DNA of 64,000 nucleotides from DASSUW01 sp035717845 (lineage in GTDB: Bacteria > Actinomycetota > Thermoleophilia > Solirubrobacterales > Solirubrobacteraceae). Shown here one piece after another: positions 51,078-59,639 of this stretch (position 1 is its first letter; each line of letters begins with the position of its first letter). The notes beneath the pieces are model-generated. The model ran no database searches and was not told the DNA's origin. It saw only the letters and a list, made by a program, of their open reading frames with translations. Position numbers and translations under genes: made by a program. Location: positions 1 through 64,000 of the forward strand of contig DASTIC010000133.1 of the NCBI GenBank assembly GCA_035717845.1, given 5' to 3'.

Positions 51078-51929
51078 TCAGTGCACGGCCGCGGCGGCGG
51101 TTCGTGGTGTGAACTCGCGCTGCTCGTCGGGGCCGCGTTGGATGATCAGCGCGGTCGACTCGGGCACCTCGCGCCAGACCCCGGGGAGGTCCGAGACGGG
51201 CTCTGAGACGATGACGCGGTCCTCGTCGGTCATCCGCTGAAAGCGGGCGTTGTCGGGATGCAGGGCGCGGACGGCCGCGACGTCTTCGGAGACGAAGAGC
51301 GTGCGCGAGGAGTGTTCGGTGGAGTAGCGGACGGCGTAGAGCCGCTCGCCGTCGCTGAACCCGAGCGTCATCTGCACGGGGTGCTCGATCCCGCGCGCTT
51401 CGGCGGTGGCCTCCACGAAACCGACCGCGCGCTCGACGGCACCGATCGGGTCGTCCTCGAGCCCGAACGTCAGCGCGAGGTAGAAGAGGGCCTCGGAGTC
51501 GGTGGAGCCGTGGACGCCGTCGAACAGCGTGGAGTCGATGGCGTAGAGCAGGTCGCGGCGCATGGCTGCGAAGCCGTTGATGACGCCGTTGTGCACGAAC
51601 AGCCAGCGCCCATGCCGGAATGGATGGCAGTTGGTCTGCTGGACCGGGGTCCCGGTCGTCGCGCGGATGTGGGCGAGGAACAGCGGCGACTCGACGTGCG
51701 AGGCGAGATCGCGCAGGTTCTGGTCGCTCCACGCCGGCGTGACGCTCCGATAGCGAGCCGGCGTCCCGCCGTTGCCGGCGGTGTACCAGCCGAGGCCGAA
51801 GCCGTCCCCGTTGGTCGTTTCCACGCCCATGCGCGAGTGCAGGCTCTGATCGATGAGGCTGTGTTCGGTGCGGAAGAGCAGTTCGTCGATCAGGACGGGC
51901 TGTCCGAAGTAGGCGTTCCAGCGGCACAT
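51078..51929 (-). CDS. Class II glutamine amidotransferase, second copy
   Basis: 283 residues, the same length as the copy at 5218. It starts MCRWNAYFGQPVLIDELLFR with Cys2 as nucleophile and keeps TTNGDGFGLGWYTAGN, PLFLAHIRATTGTPVQQTNC and HPFRHGRWLFVHNG. GGAGC lies 5 bp before ATG 51929. Here it leads an operon with an MFS exporter, while the first copy stands alone behind a GATGTG box. No such box is seen here, so the copies are likely regulated differently. Confidence 0.92.
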   Translation of the reverse strand: MCRWNAYFGQPVLIDELLFRTEHSLIDQSLHSRMGVETTNGDGFGLGWYTAGNGGTPARYRSVTPAWSDQNLRDLASHVESPLFLAHIRATTGTPVQQTNCHPFRHGRWLFVHNGVINGFAAMRRDLLYAIDSTLFDGVHGSTDSEALFYLALTFGLEDDPIGAVERAVGFVEATAEARGIEHPVQMTLGFSDGERLYAVRYSTEHSSRTLFVSEDVAAVRALHPDNARFQRMTDEDRVIVSEPVSDLPGVWREVPESTALIIQRGPDEQREFTPRTAAAAVH

Positions 51930-52276
51930 CAGCGGCTCCTGGCTGTCGTGGGGACGGGGCCCGCACCCGCAGCGATCCGGGCGCTGAAGAACTCCAGCCC
52001 TGCTGTCGAGCGGGGTTGGTGCCAGCGTTTCGCTGCGGGCGCGCGACTGCAATGGGGCGTACAGCCGCAACGGGTTCGTGCCGGCACCCCGAAGGGACCA
52101 CCGCCCACGCGTCTGTGGTGTGCACTCACCGCGACGGTGCGTGCGGGCGCCCGTGACGCGGCGCATGCTTTGCACAGCAGTCCAAGCGTGGCGAAGCGGC
52201 GTGGTGGGGTGCACACGCGTGCGGGACGCCGGGCGACACCATTGGCGCGCCGTGACGGCGGGCGTAGCGTCATGAC
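51930..52276. other. Divergent intergenic region
   Basis: About 350 bp between the divergent amidotransferase and GH15 genes. The only clear signal is a TAGCGT hexamer at 52265-52270, 6 bp before the GH15 ATG. I see no box, repeat or small gene. Confidence 0.5.
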
Positions 52277-54205
52277 ATGGGGATCGAGACCGCCACGCGC
52301 CGCGACGGCGACGCCGTACTGCCCGCGGACGACTGGCCGCAGAGCGCGGCACGGCCTTCGCCGTTCCCGCCGATCGCGGATTACGCCTTCCTGTCGGACT
52401 GCCACACCGGAGCGCTGGTCGCGCCCGACGGGACGATCGACTGGCTGTGCGTTCCGCGCTTCGACGCGCCGAGCGTGTTCGGGAGCCTGCTCGACCGGCA
52501 GGCCGGCAGCTTCCGGCTGGGTCCGTACGGGCTCACGGTTCCGACCGACCGGCATTACGAGCCCGGGACGAACATGCTCGTGACCACGTGGCACGCTCCG
52601 GGCGGCTGGGTCGTCGTGCGTGACGCGCTGACCATGGGTCCCCGCCGGGGAGTCGACACGATCACCCCCCACACCCGCCCGCCCGCGGACGAGGACGCCG
52701 ACCATGCCCTCGTCCGGGTCGTCACTTGCGTGGACGGCGCCGTTGAGGTCGAGCTGGTGTGCGAGCCGGTGTTCGATTACGGCCGCGTCACCGCCGACTG
52801 GAGTCTCACGAACGACGCGCTCACGACCGCCGACGTGGCCGGCGGCGATGTCCGCCTGCGGCTCCGAACCGATATGGCGCTCGGCGTCGAGGGCGGCCGT
52901 GTCCGCGCGCGTCACGCGCTGCGAGCGGGCGAGCGGCTCTTCTGCTCGCTGTCCTGGGCCGAGGAGCTGGCGTCGCCTGCCGACGCTGGCGAGGCCGAGC
53001 AGCGGCTGTCCGCCACCTGCTCGTTCTGGCGCGACTGGCTGGACCGGTCACGGCCCGTCGACCATCGCTGGCGCGAGCCGATCGAGCGGTCGGCGCTGGC
53101 GATCAAGGGCCTCACCTTCATGCCGACCGGAGCGACTGTGGCGGCGCTGACGACCTCGCTCCCCGAGACCCCGGGCGGCGAGCGCAACTGGGACTATCGC
53201 TACGCCTGGATGCGTGACTCGACGTTCACCCTGCGCGCGCTGCACTGGCTCAACCTGGACTGGGAAGCGGATGAGTTCATGCAGTACGTCGCCGACCTCG
53301 AGCCCAACGACGACGGGGCGCTGCAGATCATGTACGGCGTCGACGGCCGCCGGGACCTGAGCGAGTCCAAGCTGGACCACCTGTCGGGCTACGACGGGGC
53401 GCGGCCGGTGAGGATCGGCAACGGCGCGTTCGACCAGCGCCAGAACGACGTCTTCGGGGCGGTCCTGGACTCGATCCTGCTCCACACCCGCCGCAGCCAG
53501 AGGCTGCCACGGCGGCTCTGGCCGGTCGTTGAGACGCAGGCCGAGTGCGCGATCCGGGCCTGGCGGGAGCCCGATCAGGGCATCTGGGAGGCGCGCGGCG
53601 AGCCGCGGCACTACGTCTCCTCGAAGCTGATGGGGTGGGTCGCGCTGGACCGTGCGGCGGAGCTGGCCGAGATCCGGGGTGACGGGGAGAAGGCGCGGAG
53701 CTGGCGTCTGGAGGCGGACGAGATTCGCGCGGACATCCTCGAGCACGGGGTCGACGGCCGCGGGGCGCTGCGCCAGCACTACGAGACGGACGCCCTCGAT
53801 GCATCGGCACTGCTGGCGCCCATCTTCGGGTTCCTCTCGGCCGACGATCCGCGCCTGCGGGCCACGGTGACGGCTATCGCCGAGGAGCTGACCGAGGACG
53901 GCTTCGTGCTGCGCTATCGCACCGAGGAGACCGATGACGGCCTCGCGGGGCGGGAGGGCACGTTCCTGATCTGCTCGTTCTGGCTGGTCTCCGGACTCGC
54001 GGTCATCGGCGAGCTGCAGCGTGCGCGTGATCTGATGGAGCGCCTCCTAAGGATCGCCTCGCCGCTCGGTCTCTACGCGGAGGAGTTCGACACCGCGACG
54101 GGCCGCCACCTCGGCAACTTTCCGCAGGCGTTCTCCCACCTCGCGCTGCTCGAGGCGGCCGCTCGCATCATCCTCGCCGAGCGGCTGACTGAGTTCGCAA
54201 GCTGA
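52277..54205 (+). CDS. Glycoside hydrolase family 15 protein (trehalase/glucoamylase-like)
   Basis: 642 residues. The N-terminal beta domain starts PPIADYAFLSDCHTGALVAP and DGTIDWLCVPRFDAPSVFGS, as in actinobacterial GH15 trehalases. The (alpha/alpha)6 domain from about residue 270 has TSLPETPGGERNWDYRYAWM, then RDSTFTLRAL with the general acid region, QRQNDVFGAVLDSILLHTRR, and LLICSFWLVSGLAVIGE-like (FLICSFWLVSGLAVIGELQR) with the base region. Such enzymes act on trehalose or glucans; specificity is not decided. TAGCGT and a 6-bp gap before ATG 52277, with no ribosome site, predict a leaderless mRNA. Confidence 0.92.
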   Translation: MGIETATRRDGDAVLPADDWPQSAARPSPFPPIADYAFLSDCHTGALVAPDGTIDWLCVPRFDAPSVFGSLLDRQAGSFRLGPYGLTVPTDRHYEPGTNMLVTTWHAPGGWVVVRDALTMGPRRGVDTITPHTRPPADEDADHALVRVVTCVDGAVEVELVCEPVFDYGRVTADWSLTNDALTTADVAGGDVRLRLRTDMALGVEGGRVRARHALRAGERLFCSLSWAEELASPADAGEAEQRLSATCSFWRDWLDRSRPVDHRWREPIERSALAIKGLTFMPTGATVAALTTSLPETPGGERNWDYRYAWMRDSTFTLRALHWLNLDWEADEFMQYVADLEPNDDGALQIMYGVDGRRDLSESKLDHLSGYDGARPVRIGNGAFDQRQNDVFGAVLDSILLHTRRSQRLPRRLWPVVETQAECAIRAWREPDQGIWEARGEPRHYVSSKLMGWVALDRAAELAEIRGDGEKARSWRLEADEIRADILEHGVDGRGALRQHYETDALDASALLAPIFGFLSADDPRLRATVTAIAEELTEDGFVLRYRTEETDDGLAGREGTFLICSFWLVSGLAVIGELQRARDLMERLLRIASPLGLYAEEFDTATGRHLGNFPQAFSHLALLEAAARIILAERLTEFAS

Positions 54206-54243
54206 AGAACCGCGTGTGCTCCTCTCGGTGGCCCGGCCGCGAT

Positions 54244-54287
54244 CACCCTATTGGGATGATGTGCGGCCCTTCCGGCCGCGAAACGCT
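54244..54287 (+). promoter_or_regulatory. GATGTG-box promoter of the DyP operon
   Basis: The box CACCCTATTGGGATGATGTG (54244-54263), 18 bp, then AACGCT (54282-54287); the spacer carries a short GGCC hairpin. The first gene starts at 54370, leaving a leader of about 75 bases with a ribosome site. Confidence 0.6.
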
Positions 54288-54369
54288 AGGCGTGAACCTG
54301 CGCACGTATGGCGCCGGGATCCTGGCGGACTGCGAGTCGGCCTTTATCGGCGCCTAGAGAGGGGAACGA

Positions 54370-54918
54370 ATGGCGACGACTGCAAGAGGGGCATCCGGGC
54401 CTGGCGTCACCGTCGGACCGACGAGCGAGTTCAGCCTGTTCTTCCGGGTCAAGCCCGGCGAGTGTGAGTCGTTGCGGGCGGCGCTCCGCGACCTGCAGGA
54501 CACCCCCGGCTACCGGCCCGGGGACTACGGGATGGCGGTCTCGACGATCCACGAGGCGCGGTTCGTGCTGTTCGACGACGACACACGGTTGGCGTTCATC
54601 ACGAGCTTCGACGGCCCGTGGGACGCCTACATGGAGGACTTCTTCACCTCCGGGCCGACGCTCGAGCTTTTCGACGTTGTCTTCCGTCACACGGAGGGCT
54701 ACGACGGCCTGCCGGACCTGGCGGCGCTGAAGGCGTTCATCCTCGATGCGCAGGAGACGGCGGCCGCGTACGCCAGAAACTACGGCGGCACGGTGAAGGA
54801 GGTCCGTAAGGCGCAGCGCGTCAACGCGGCCTTCCAGCAGGTCCTCGACCACCCGGATGCCGCCGAGGCGCTGCAGCACCCGGCGCTGAAGTCGCTGCTC
54901 GACGAGGCCGCGGACTAG
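54370..54918 (+). CDS. Protein of unknown function leading the DyP operon
   Basis: 182 residues. The part SEFSLFFRVKPGECESLRAA, ALRDLQDTPGYRPGDYGMAV, TIHEARFVLFDDDTRLAFIT and SFDGPWDAYMEDF alternates strands and helices in the way of ferredoxin-like (dimeric alpha-beta barrel) proteins, a fold shared with DyP and chlorite dismutase. The C-terminal half is helical (DAQETAAAYARNYGGTVKEV, LQHPALKSLLDEA). I do not recognise a named family. GAGAGGGGA precedes ATG 54370. It lies 3 bp before the DUF4331 gene and is likely a component or partner of the enzymes below. Confidence 0.75.
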   Translation: MATTARGASGPGVTVGPTSEFSLFFRVKPGECESLRAALRDLQDTPGYRPGDYGMAVSTIHEARFVLFDDDTRLAFITSFDGPWDAYMEDFFTSGPTLELFDVVFRHTEGYDGLPDLAALKAFILDAQETAAAYARNYGGTVKEVRKAQRVNAAFQQVLDHPDAAEALQHPALKSLLDEAAD

Positions 54919-54921
54919 TCC

Positions 54922-56055
54922 ATGTCCGACCACATCTCCGGACCGCGGGCGCTGTCCGATCCCATTGCCGACATCACCGACGTGTACGCCTTCCCGAGCC
55001 CGGAGCGGCCGGGCCGGCTCGTGCTCGTGATGAACACGCTCCCGTTCGCCAAGCCGTGGGACGCGCTCTCCGAGGGGCTGATCTACCGCTTCCGGCTGCG
55101 GCCGCTCACCCCGGGCGCGCCCGGCGACGCGGTGCCGTTCGCGGCGGGCGACGATGAGGTCGTCCTGGACTGCGTGTTCTCACCACACGTGCACCCGAAC
55201 GGGCCTCGGCGCTTCGAGCAGGAGGGCACGTGCACGACCCCGGCGGGCGAGACCGTCACCTTCCGGGTCAACGACCCGGCCGGCGGCGAGGGGCATGGTG
55301 TCCGGGTCTTCGCCGGCGGGCGCTGGGACCCGTTCATCATGGACGCCCCCGCCGCGTTGAAGACGATCGCCACGGGGAAGCTGGCGTTCACCGACCCGTC
55401 GTCGATCTTCCTCGACGGCAAGGACGTCCTCAGCCTCGTCGTGGAGCTCGACACCGCGCTTCTCGGCGGCGCGGAGCTGCTGGCCGTGGTCGCCGAGACG
55501 CTCACCCGCGGCGTGTTCAACGTGCGGATCGAGCGCGTCGGGCGCCCCGAGGTCAAGAACATGATGCTGGCCCCGAAGCAGTTCGACCCGGTCAACCGTG
55601 ACCTGGAGATCCGCGACCTGTACAACAGTGAGGACGCGTTCCAGTTGGCGGAGGGCTACGTGGGCGCCTACCGGGCCCGGCTGAACGCCAATCTTGCCTT
55701 CTGGGACGGCCTCGACGGGAAGGCCGACTGGGCGCCGCGCGAGGACGGCAGTCATCCGCTGACCGAGCTGGTGCTCGCCGACTACCTCGTCGTCGACGTG
55801 ACCAAGCCTTACGTGGAGCAGGGGTCGTACCTGGAGATCGAGCTCGCCGCACTCCGGGGCGAGGCCCACCGGACCTGCGGCGGCCGGACGCTCAACGACG
55901 ACGTGATGGACACCATTTTCACGCAGCTCATCAACGCCGGCAACGGACCGGTCATCCGCGACGGTATCGACCGGTCGACGCGACCCGGCACCCGCACGTT
56001 CCCGTACCTGGCCGAGCCCAACCCGGACCCGCCCGAGCCACCCGAGCACCACTGA
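54922..56055 (+). CDS. DUF4331 family protein
   Basis: 377 residues. The start SDHISGPRALSDPIADITDV and YAFPSPERPGRLVLVMNTLP is the hallmark of DUF4331. Later blocks are VVLDCVFSPHVHPNGPRRFE, RVFAGGRWDPFIMDAPAALK, PSSIFLDGKDVLSLVVELD and RDLYNSEDAFQLAEGYV. Many homologues are secreted; this one has no signal peptide, so it is probably cytoplasmic. Function unknown. It is followed after 20 bp by the DyP peroxidase gene. Confidence 0.88.
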   Translation: MSDHISGPRALSDPIADITDVYAFPSPERPGRLVLVMNTLPFAKPWDALSEGLIYRFRLRPLTPGAPGDAVPFAAGDDEVVLDCVFSPHVHPNGPRRFEQEGTCTTPAGETVTFRVNDPAGGEGHGVRVFAGGRWDPFIMDAPAALKTIATGKLAFTDPSSIFLDGKDVLSLVVELDTALLGGAELLAVVAETLTRGVFNVRIERVGRPEVKNMMLAPKQFDPVNRDLEIRDLYNSEDAFQLAEGYVGAYRARLNANLAFWDGLDGKADWAPREDGSHPLTELVLADYLVVDVTKPYVEQGSYLEIELAALRGEAHRTCGGRTLNDDVMDTIFTQLINAGNGPVIRDGIDRSTRPGTRTFPYLAEPNPDPPEPPEHH

Positions 56056-56075
56056 GCGATGGCGAGCACGCAGCC

Positions 56076-57419
56076 ATGACCGCGACGGAGGGCATCAGCC
56101 TGGAGCTCGACGACATCCAGAGCGGGGCGCTCCACGAGCGGCCGTCGCCCTACGTCGGCGTCTACCTGCTGCTGCGTATCGACGATCGTGCCGCGGGCCG
56201 CGAGCTTGTCCGGCGGCTGCACGGCCTCGTCGATGCGGGACGACCATCGACCGATCCGGCCCGCGACGCGTGGATCACCACGGGCTTCACGTATCAGGGC
56301 CTCAAGGCGCTGGGGGTGCCGCAGGCCTCGCTCGACGGCTTCGCGCCCGAGTTCCGGCAAGGCATGGCCGCCCGCGCCGCGGAGCTGGGGGACGCTGGGG
56401 AGAGCAGCCCGGAGCACTGGGAGAAGCCGCTCGGGTCGCCCGACGTCCACATCGCACTGGCGGCCATGTCCCCCGACGCCACGCGACTGCAGGCCGTGGT
56501 CGAGAAGGCCCGCCGCGCCCACCAGGAGCTTGCCGGCGTCGAGGTGATCTGGCGGCAGGACTGCTACCAGCTTCCGACCGGGCGGACCTCCTTCGGCTTC
56601 AAGGACGGGATCGGCCAGCCGGCGGTCGAGGGCAGCGGCAGGCCCCCCTCCAACCCGCAGGAGCGCCCCCTCAAACCGGGCGAGATCATCCTCGGATACC
56701 CCGACGAGACGGGCGAGCTGCCGCCGATGCCGACCCCGGACGTGCTTGGCCGCAACGGCACGTACATCGTCTTCCGCAAGCTCCACACGCGGGTGGCGGC
56801 CTACCGGCGGTACCTGCGCGCGAAGAGCGCGAGCCGCGAGGAAGCGGCGCTCCTGGGCGCCAAGATGGTCGGTCGCTGGCAGAGCGGCGCCCCGCTCGCG
56901 GTTTCGCCCGAGCGCGACGACCCGGAGCTCGGCGCCGACCCGCAGCGGCACAACGACTTCCTCTACGGCGACGACCCGCGCGGCCTCAAGTGCCCCCTCG
57001 GTGCCCATGCGCGACGGGCCAACCCGCGCGACTCGTTCGACGGCGACGGCGCCGTTGACGTCCGGCTGCACCGCATGATCCGGCGCGGCACCAGCTACGG
57101 GCCGATGCTGCCCGAGGGCGTTCTCGAGGATGATGGCGCCGACCGCGGCATCATCTTCGTGTTCGCCGGCGCGCACCTCGGGCGCCAGTTCGAGTTCGTC
57201 AAGACCCAGTGGCTGAATGACGGCATCTTCATCGGCGCCCCGCTGGAGAAGGATCCGCTGGTCGGTCCGAACGATGGCACCGGGACGTTCACCGTGCCCG
57301 AGCGGCCGATCCGCCGCCGGCTGCAGGACCTGCCGCCGTTCGTCGTCACCCGCGGCGGTGAGTACTGCTTCGTCCCGGGCCTGCGCGCGATGCGCTGGCT
57401 GGCGGAGCTGGAGCCGTGA
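56076..57419 (+). CDS. Dye-decolourising (DyP-type) haem peroxidase
   Basis: 447 residues with the full DyP signature: the GxxDG motif TSFGFKDGIGQPAVEG near residue 170-180 with the catalytic Asp, the proximal haem ligand in CPLGAHARRANPRDSF near residue 310, the distal Arg in HRMIRRGTSYGP and the late DRGIIFVFAGAHLGRQFEFV and KTQWLNDGIF blocks. It uses H2O2 to oxidise dyes, lignin-like phenolics or other substrates. There is no Tat signal and no C-terminal encapsulin-targeting tail that I can see. The long form with inserts suggests the C/D-type (DyP class V) branch. Confidence 0.93.
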   Translation: MTATEGISLELDDIQSGALHERPSPYVGVYLLLRIDDRAAGRELVRRLHGLVDAGRPSTDPARDAWITTGFTYQGLKALGVPQASLDGFAPEFRQGMAARAAELGDAGESSPEHWEKPLGSPDVHIALAAMSPDATRLQAVVEKARRAHQELAGVEVIWRQDCYQLPTGRTSFGFKDGIGQPAVEGSGRPPSNPQERPLKPGEIILGYPDETGELPPMPTPDVLGRNGTYIVFRKLHTRVAAYRRYLRAKSASREEAALLGAKMVGRWQSGAPLAVSPERDDPELGADPQRHNDFLYGDDPRGLKCPLGAHARRANPRDSFDGDGAVDVRLHRMIRRGTSYGPMLPEGVLEDDGADRGIIFVFAGAHLGRQFEFVKTQWLNDGIFIGAPLEKDPLVGPNDGTGTFTVPERPIRRRLQDLPPFVVTRGGEYCFVPGLRAMRWLAELEP

Positions 57420-57448
57420 CCGGTCCGGACCTACAAGAGGAGGCCAGC

Positions 57449-58315
57449 GTGGCCATGAATCCGACCAGCACCGACCGGTGGAAGGCCCTCGACTTCGGGC
57501 CGCCGCCGTCCGGCCTCGAGGAGCCCGGCTCGCCGGTGCTCGTCGACTACCTCTCCGAAGGCCAGGTGGCGCTGATCACCCTCAACCGGCCCCACGCAGA
57601 CAACGCGATCACCACCGAAATGGGCGCGCGCCTGACCGAGGTCGTAGAGACGATCGCGGTCCGTCCCGCCGTCCGGGTGGTCATCCTCACCGGCGCCGGG
57701 GAGCGGGCGTTCTCGGTCGGGAGCGACCTGCGCCAGCGCAAGGACATGACCAAGGAGGACTGGCTGCGCCAGCGCCAGGCCTTCGATCGCACGCTGTACA
57801 CGGTGCGCCAGCTGCGCAAGCCGATTCTCGCCGCCGTGAACGGGACCGCGTACGGCGGCGGCTGCGAGCTCGCTCAGAGCACCGACTTCATCATCGCCTC
57901 AGAAAACGCCACCTTCGGGCAGCCGGAGGCGATGGTCGGTCTCGCGGCCGGCGGCGGCTCGCCGGCTCTGCTGCCCCGCCTGCTGCCCCCGGGCAAGGCC
58001 CTGCAGATGCTCATGACCGGCGACCCGATCACCGCGCAGGAGGCGCACCGGCTCGGCATGGTCAACGAGCTCCACCCCCGGGACGAGCTGCTGGACGCGG
58101 CGCGGCGGATTGCCGAGAAGATCGCGAGCAACTCGCCGACGGCGGTGCAAGCCGTCAAGCGGGCGGTCCAGCTCGGCGAAGGGCAGCCAACCGAGCAGGC
58201 GGTCGCGATCATGATGGACATGCATTGGCGGTCGGCCGTCCATCCCGACCGCGTCCAGGGCATCGGCGCCTTCATCGAAGGCCGCGAGCCGACCTTCAAG
58301 GATCCCGACTACTGA
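57449..58315 (+). CDS. Enoyl-CoA hydratase/isomerase family protein
   Basis: 288 residues from GTG 57449, which has AGGAGG 5 bp upstream; the frame is open from GTG 57416. The crotonase core is present: VALITLNRPHADNAITTEMG, the oxyanion-hole loops TGAGERAFSVGSDLRQRK and AAVNGTAYGGGCELAQSTDF, and ENATFGQPEAMVGLAAGGGS. Both catalytic Glu residues of hydratases are kept (Glu140 in GGGCELA and Glu160 in FGQPE). So it should hydrate or isomerise an acyl-CoA; the substrate is unknown. Its place between a peroxidase and a molybdoenzyme suggests an aromatic acid or similar route. Confidence 0.9.
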   Translation: MAMNPTSTDRWKALDFGPPPSGLEEPGSPVLVDYLSEGQVALITLNRPHADNAITTEMGARLTEVVETIAVRPAVRVVILTGAGERAFSVGSDLRQRKDMTKEDWLRQRQAFDRTLYTVRQLRKPILAAVNGTAYGGGCELAQSTDFIIASENATFGQPEAMVGLAAGGGSPALLPRLLPPGKALQMLMTGDPITAQEAHRLGMVNELHPRDELLDAARRIAEKIASNSPTAVQAVKRAVQLGEGQPTEQAVAIMMDMHWRSAVHPDRVQGIGAFIEGREPTFKDPDY

Positions 58316-58362
58316 TGCCCGCCGCCGCGGATCAACCACTCCGCGGACGAGGAGGCTGAGAC

Positions 58363-59442
58363 ATGGCCATGGCAGACGATCTCCGAGCAGCGCGCGCCGG
58401 ACTTCAGATGATCAACCCGGCTCCATTCAACGCCGAGGCACCGCCCGAGGCCCTGGCCGGAGAGATCACCCCCACCGAGCTCCACTACGTCCGCAGCAAC
58501 TTCGCCGTCCCGACGCACGATGGCACGCTCGAGGTCGGCGGCGCGGTGGAGAGCCCGACGACACTGACGCTCGACGACCTCCGCGCCATGCCTCGATATG
58601 AGCGGGCGGTGACGCTCGAATGCGCGGGGAACGGGCGCCTCGACACGAGACCGCTACCCATCGGGGAACCCTGGGGCGACTACGCAGTCTCCACCGCACG
58701 CTGGACCGGCGCCCTCCTCCACGACGTGCTGGAGCAGGCGCACCCCGCAAGCGACGGCGTCGACGTCCGGTTCCAGGGCGCCGACCACGGCGCGTACCAC
58801 CTGAAGCCGGTACTCGCGGAGACCGACAGGGACAACTTGACCTTCGCACGCGCTCTGCCGCTCGCCCACGCAGCCGATCCCGCGGCCGAGATCCTGATCG
58901 CCTACGCGATGAACGGCGAGCCACTGGGTCTCGACCACGGAGCCCCGTTCCGACTCATCGTCCCTCACTGGTACGCCGTCGCGTCCGTGAAGTGGCTGAA
59001 GCGAATCGACGTGCTGACCGAGCCGTACAGCGGCGAGTTTCAGACCGGCCACTACATGTACGAGTGGCCCGACCGACCGCACGAGGCCGTCAGTCTCATG
59101 CGCGTGCGTGCGCGGATCACAGATCCCGCTCCGGGATCGACCATCAGTCGCGGCACACACGCTGTGCGCGGCAAGGCCTGGTCGGGAACCGGGCCCGTAA
59201 CGCGGGTCGACGTCAGCCTCACCGGCGAAGGCGACTGGCACCCGGCGCGGGTCGAGCCGCCCCAGGGGCCGTACCACTGGCAGGAGTGGTCGTTCGACTG
59301 GTCGGCCGACGACGTCGGCCGCCACACCCTCCGCGCCAGGGCGACAGACGCAGCCGGCCACAGCCAACCAGAGGTCCCGCCCTGGAACAGGCTCGGATAC
59401 GGGAACAACGCCGTCGAGGTCATCTACATCGACGTGGGCTGA
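58363..59442 (+). CDS. Sulfite oxidase-like molybdopterin enzyme
   Basis: 359 residues. The Mo-cofactor domain has LHYVRSNFAVPTHDGTLEVG, AVTLECAGNGRLDTR with Cys87 as Mo ligand, FQGADHGAYHLK and APFRLIVPHWYAVASVKWLK. The C-terminal Mo-co dimer domain begins near residue 260 (RITDPAPGSTISRGTHAVRG) and ends NNAVEVIYIDVG. There is no haem b5 domain and no Tat signal, so it is a cytoplasmic SorA/YedY-like enzyme of uncertain electron acceptor. It is the last gene of the operon, 47 bp after the crotonase. Sulfite or an organic S- or N-oxide could be the substrate. Confidence 0.9.
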   Translation: MAMADDLRAARAGLQMINPAPFNAEAPPEALAGEITPTELHYVRSNFAVPTHDGTLEVGGAVESPTTLTLDDLRAMPRYERAVTLECAGNGRLDTRPLPIGEPWGDYAVSTARWTGALLHDVLEQAHPASDGVDVRFQGADHGAYHLKPVLAETDRDNLTFARALPLAHAADPAAEILIAYAMNGEPLGLDHGAPFRLIVPHWYAVASVKWLKRIDVLTEPYSGEFQTGHYMYEWPDRPHEAVSLMRVRARITDPAPGSTISRGTHAVRGKAWSGTGPVTRVDVSLTGEGDWHPARVEPPQGPYHWQEWSFDWSADDVGRHTLRARATDAAGHSQPEVPPWNRLGYGNNAVEVIYIDVG

Positions 59443-59639
59443 GCAGGAGAACGCACGAAGCGGTCCGCCGCGTCGCCGATCGAGCGCTCGGCGCGTCGCT
59501 GGTTTCGCGTGGATCCGCGCGTCGCTGGCCGCCGTCGAGGCTGTGAGGCGACGACGTTGCGCCGCGTGGTTGTGTCCATCCGCTCAATGGACGAGTATCC
59601 GCGCTGAATCTGCAGGCAATCGAGGGGAGACCCGCGCAG

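Noticed and set aside
56076..57419. DyP as encapsulin cargo
   Set aside because: No encapsulin shell gene is nearby and the C-terminus ends MRWLAELEP, without a typical targeting tail.
59577..59596. GATGTG box upstream of the second PLD-N-SHOCT gene
   Set aside because: The right arm is CGAGT instead of GATGTG and no NANNNT hexamer lies 18 bp on.
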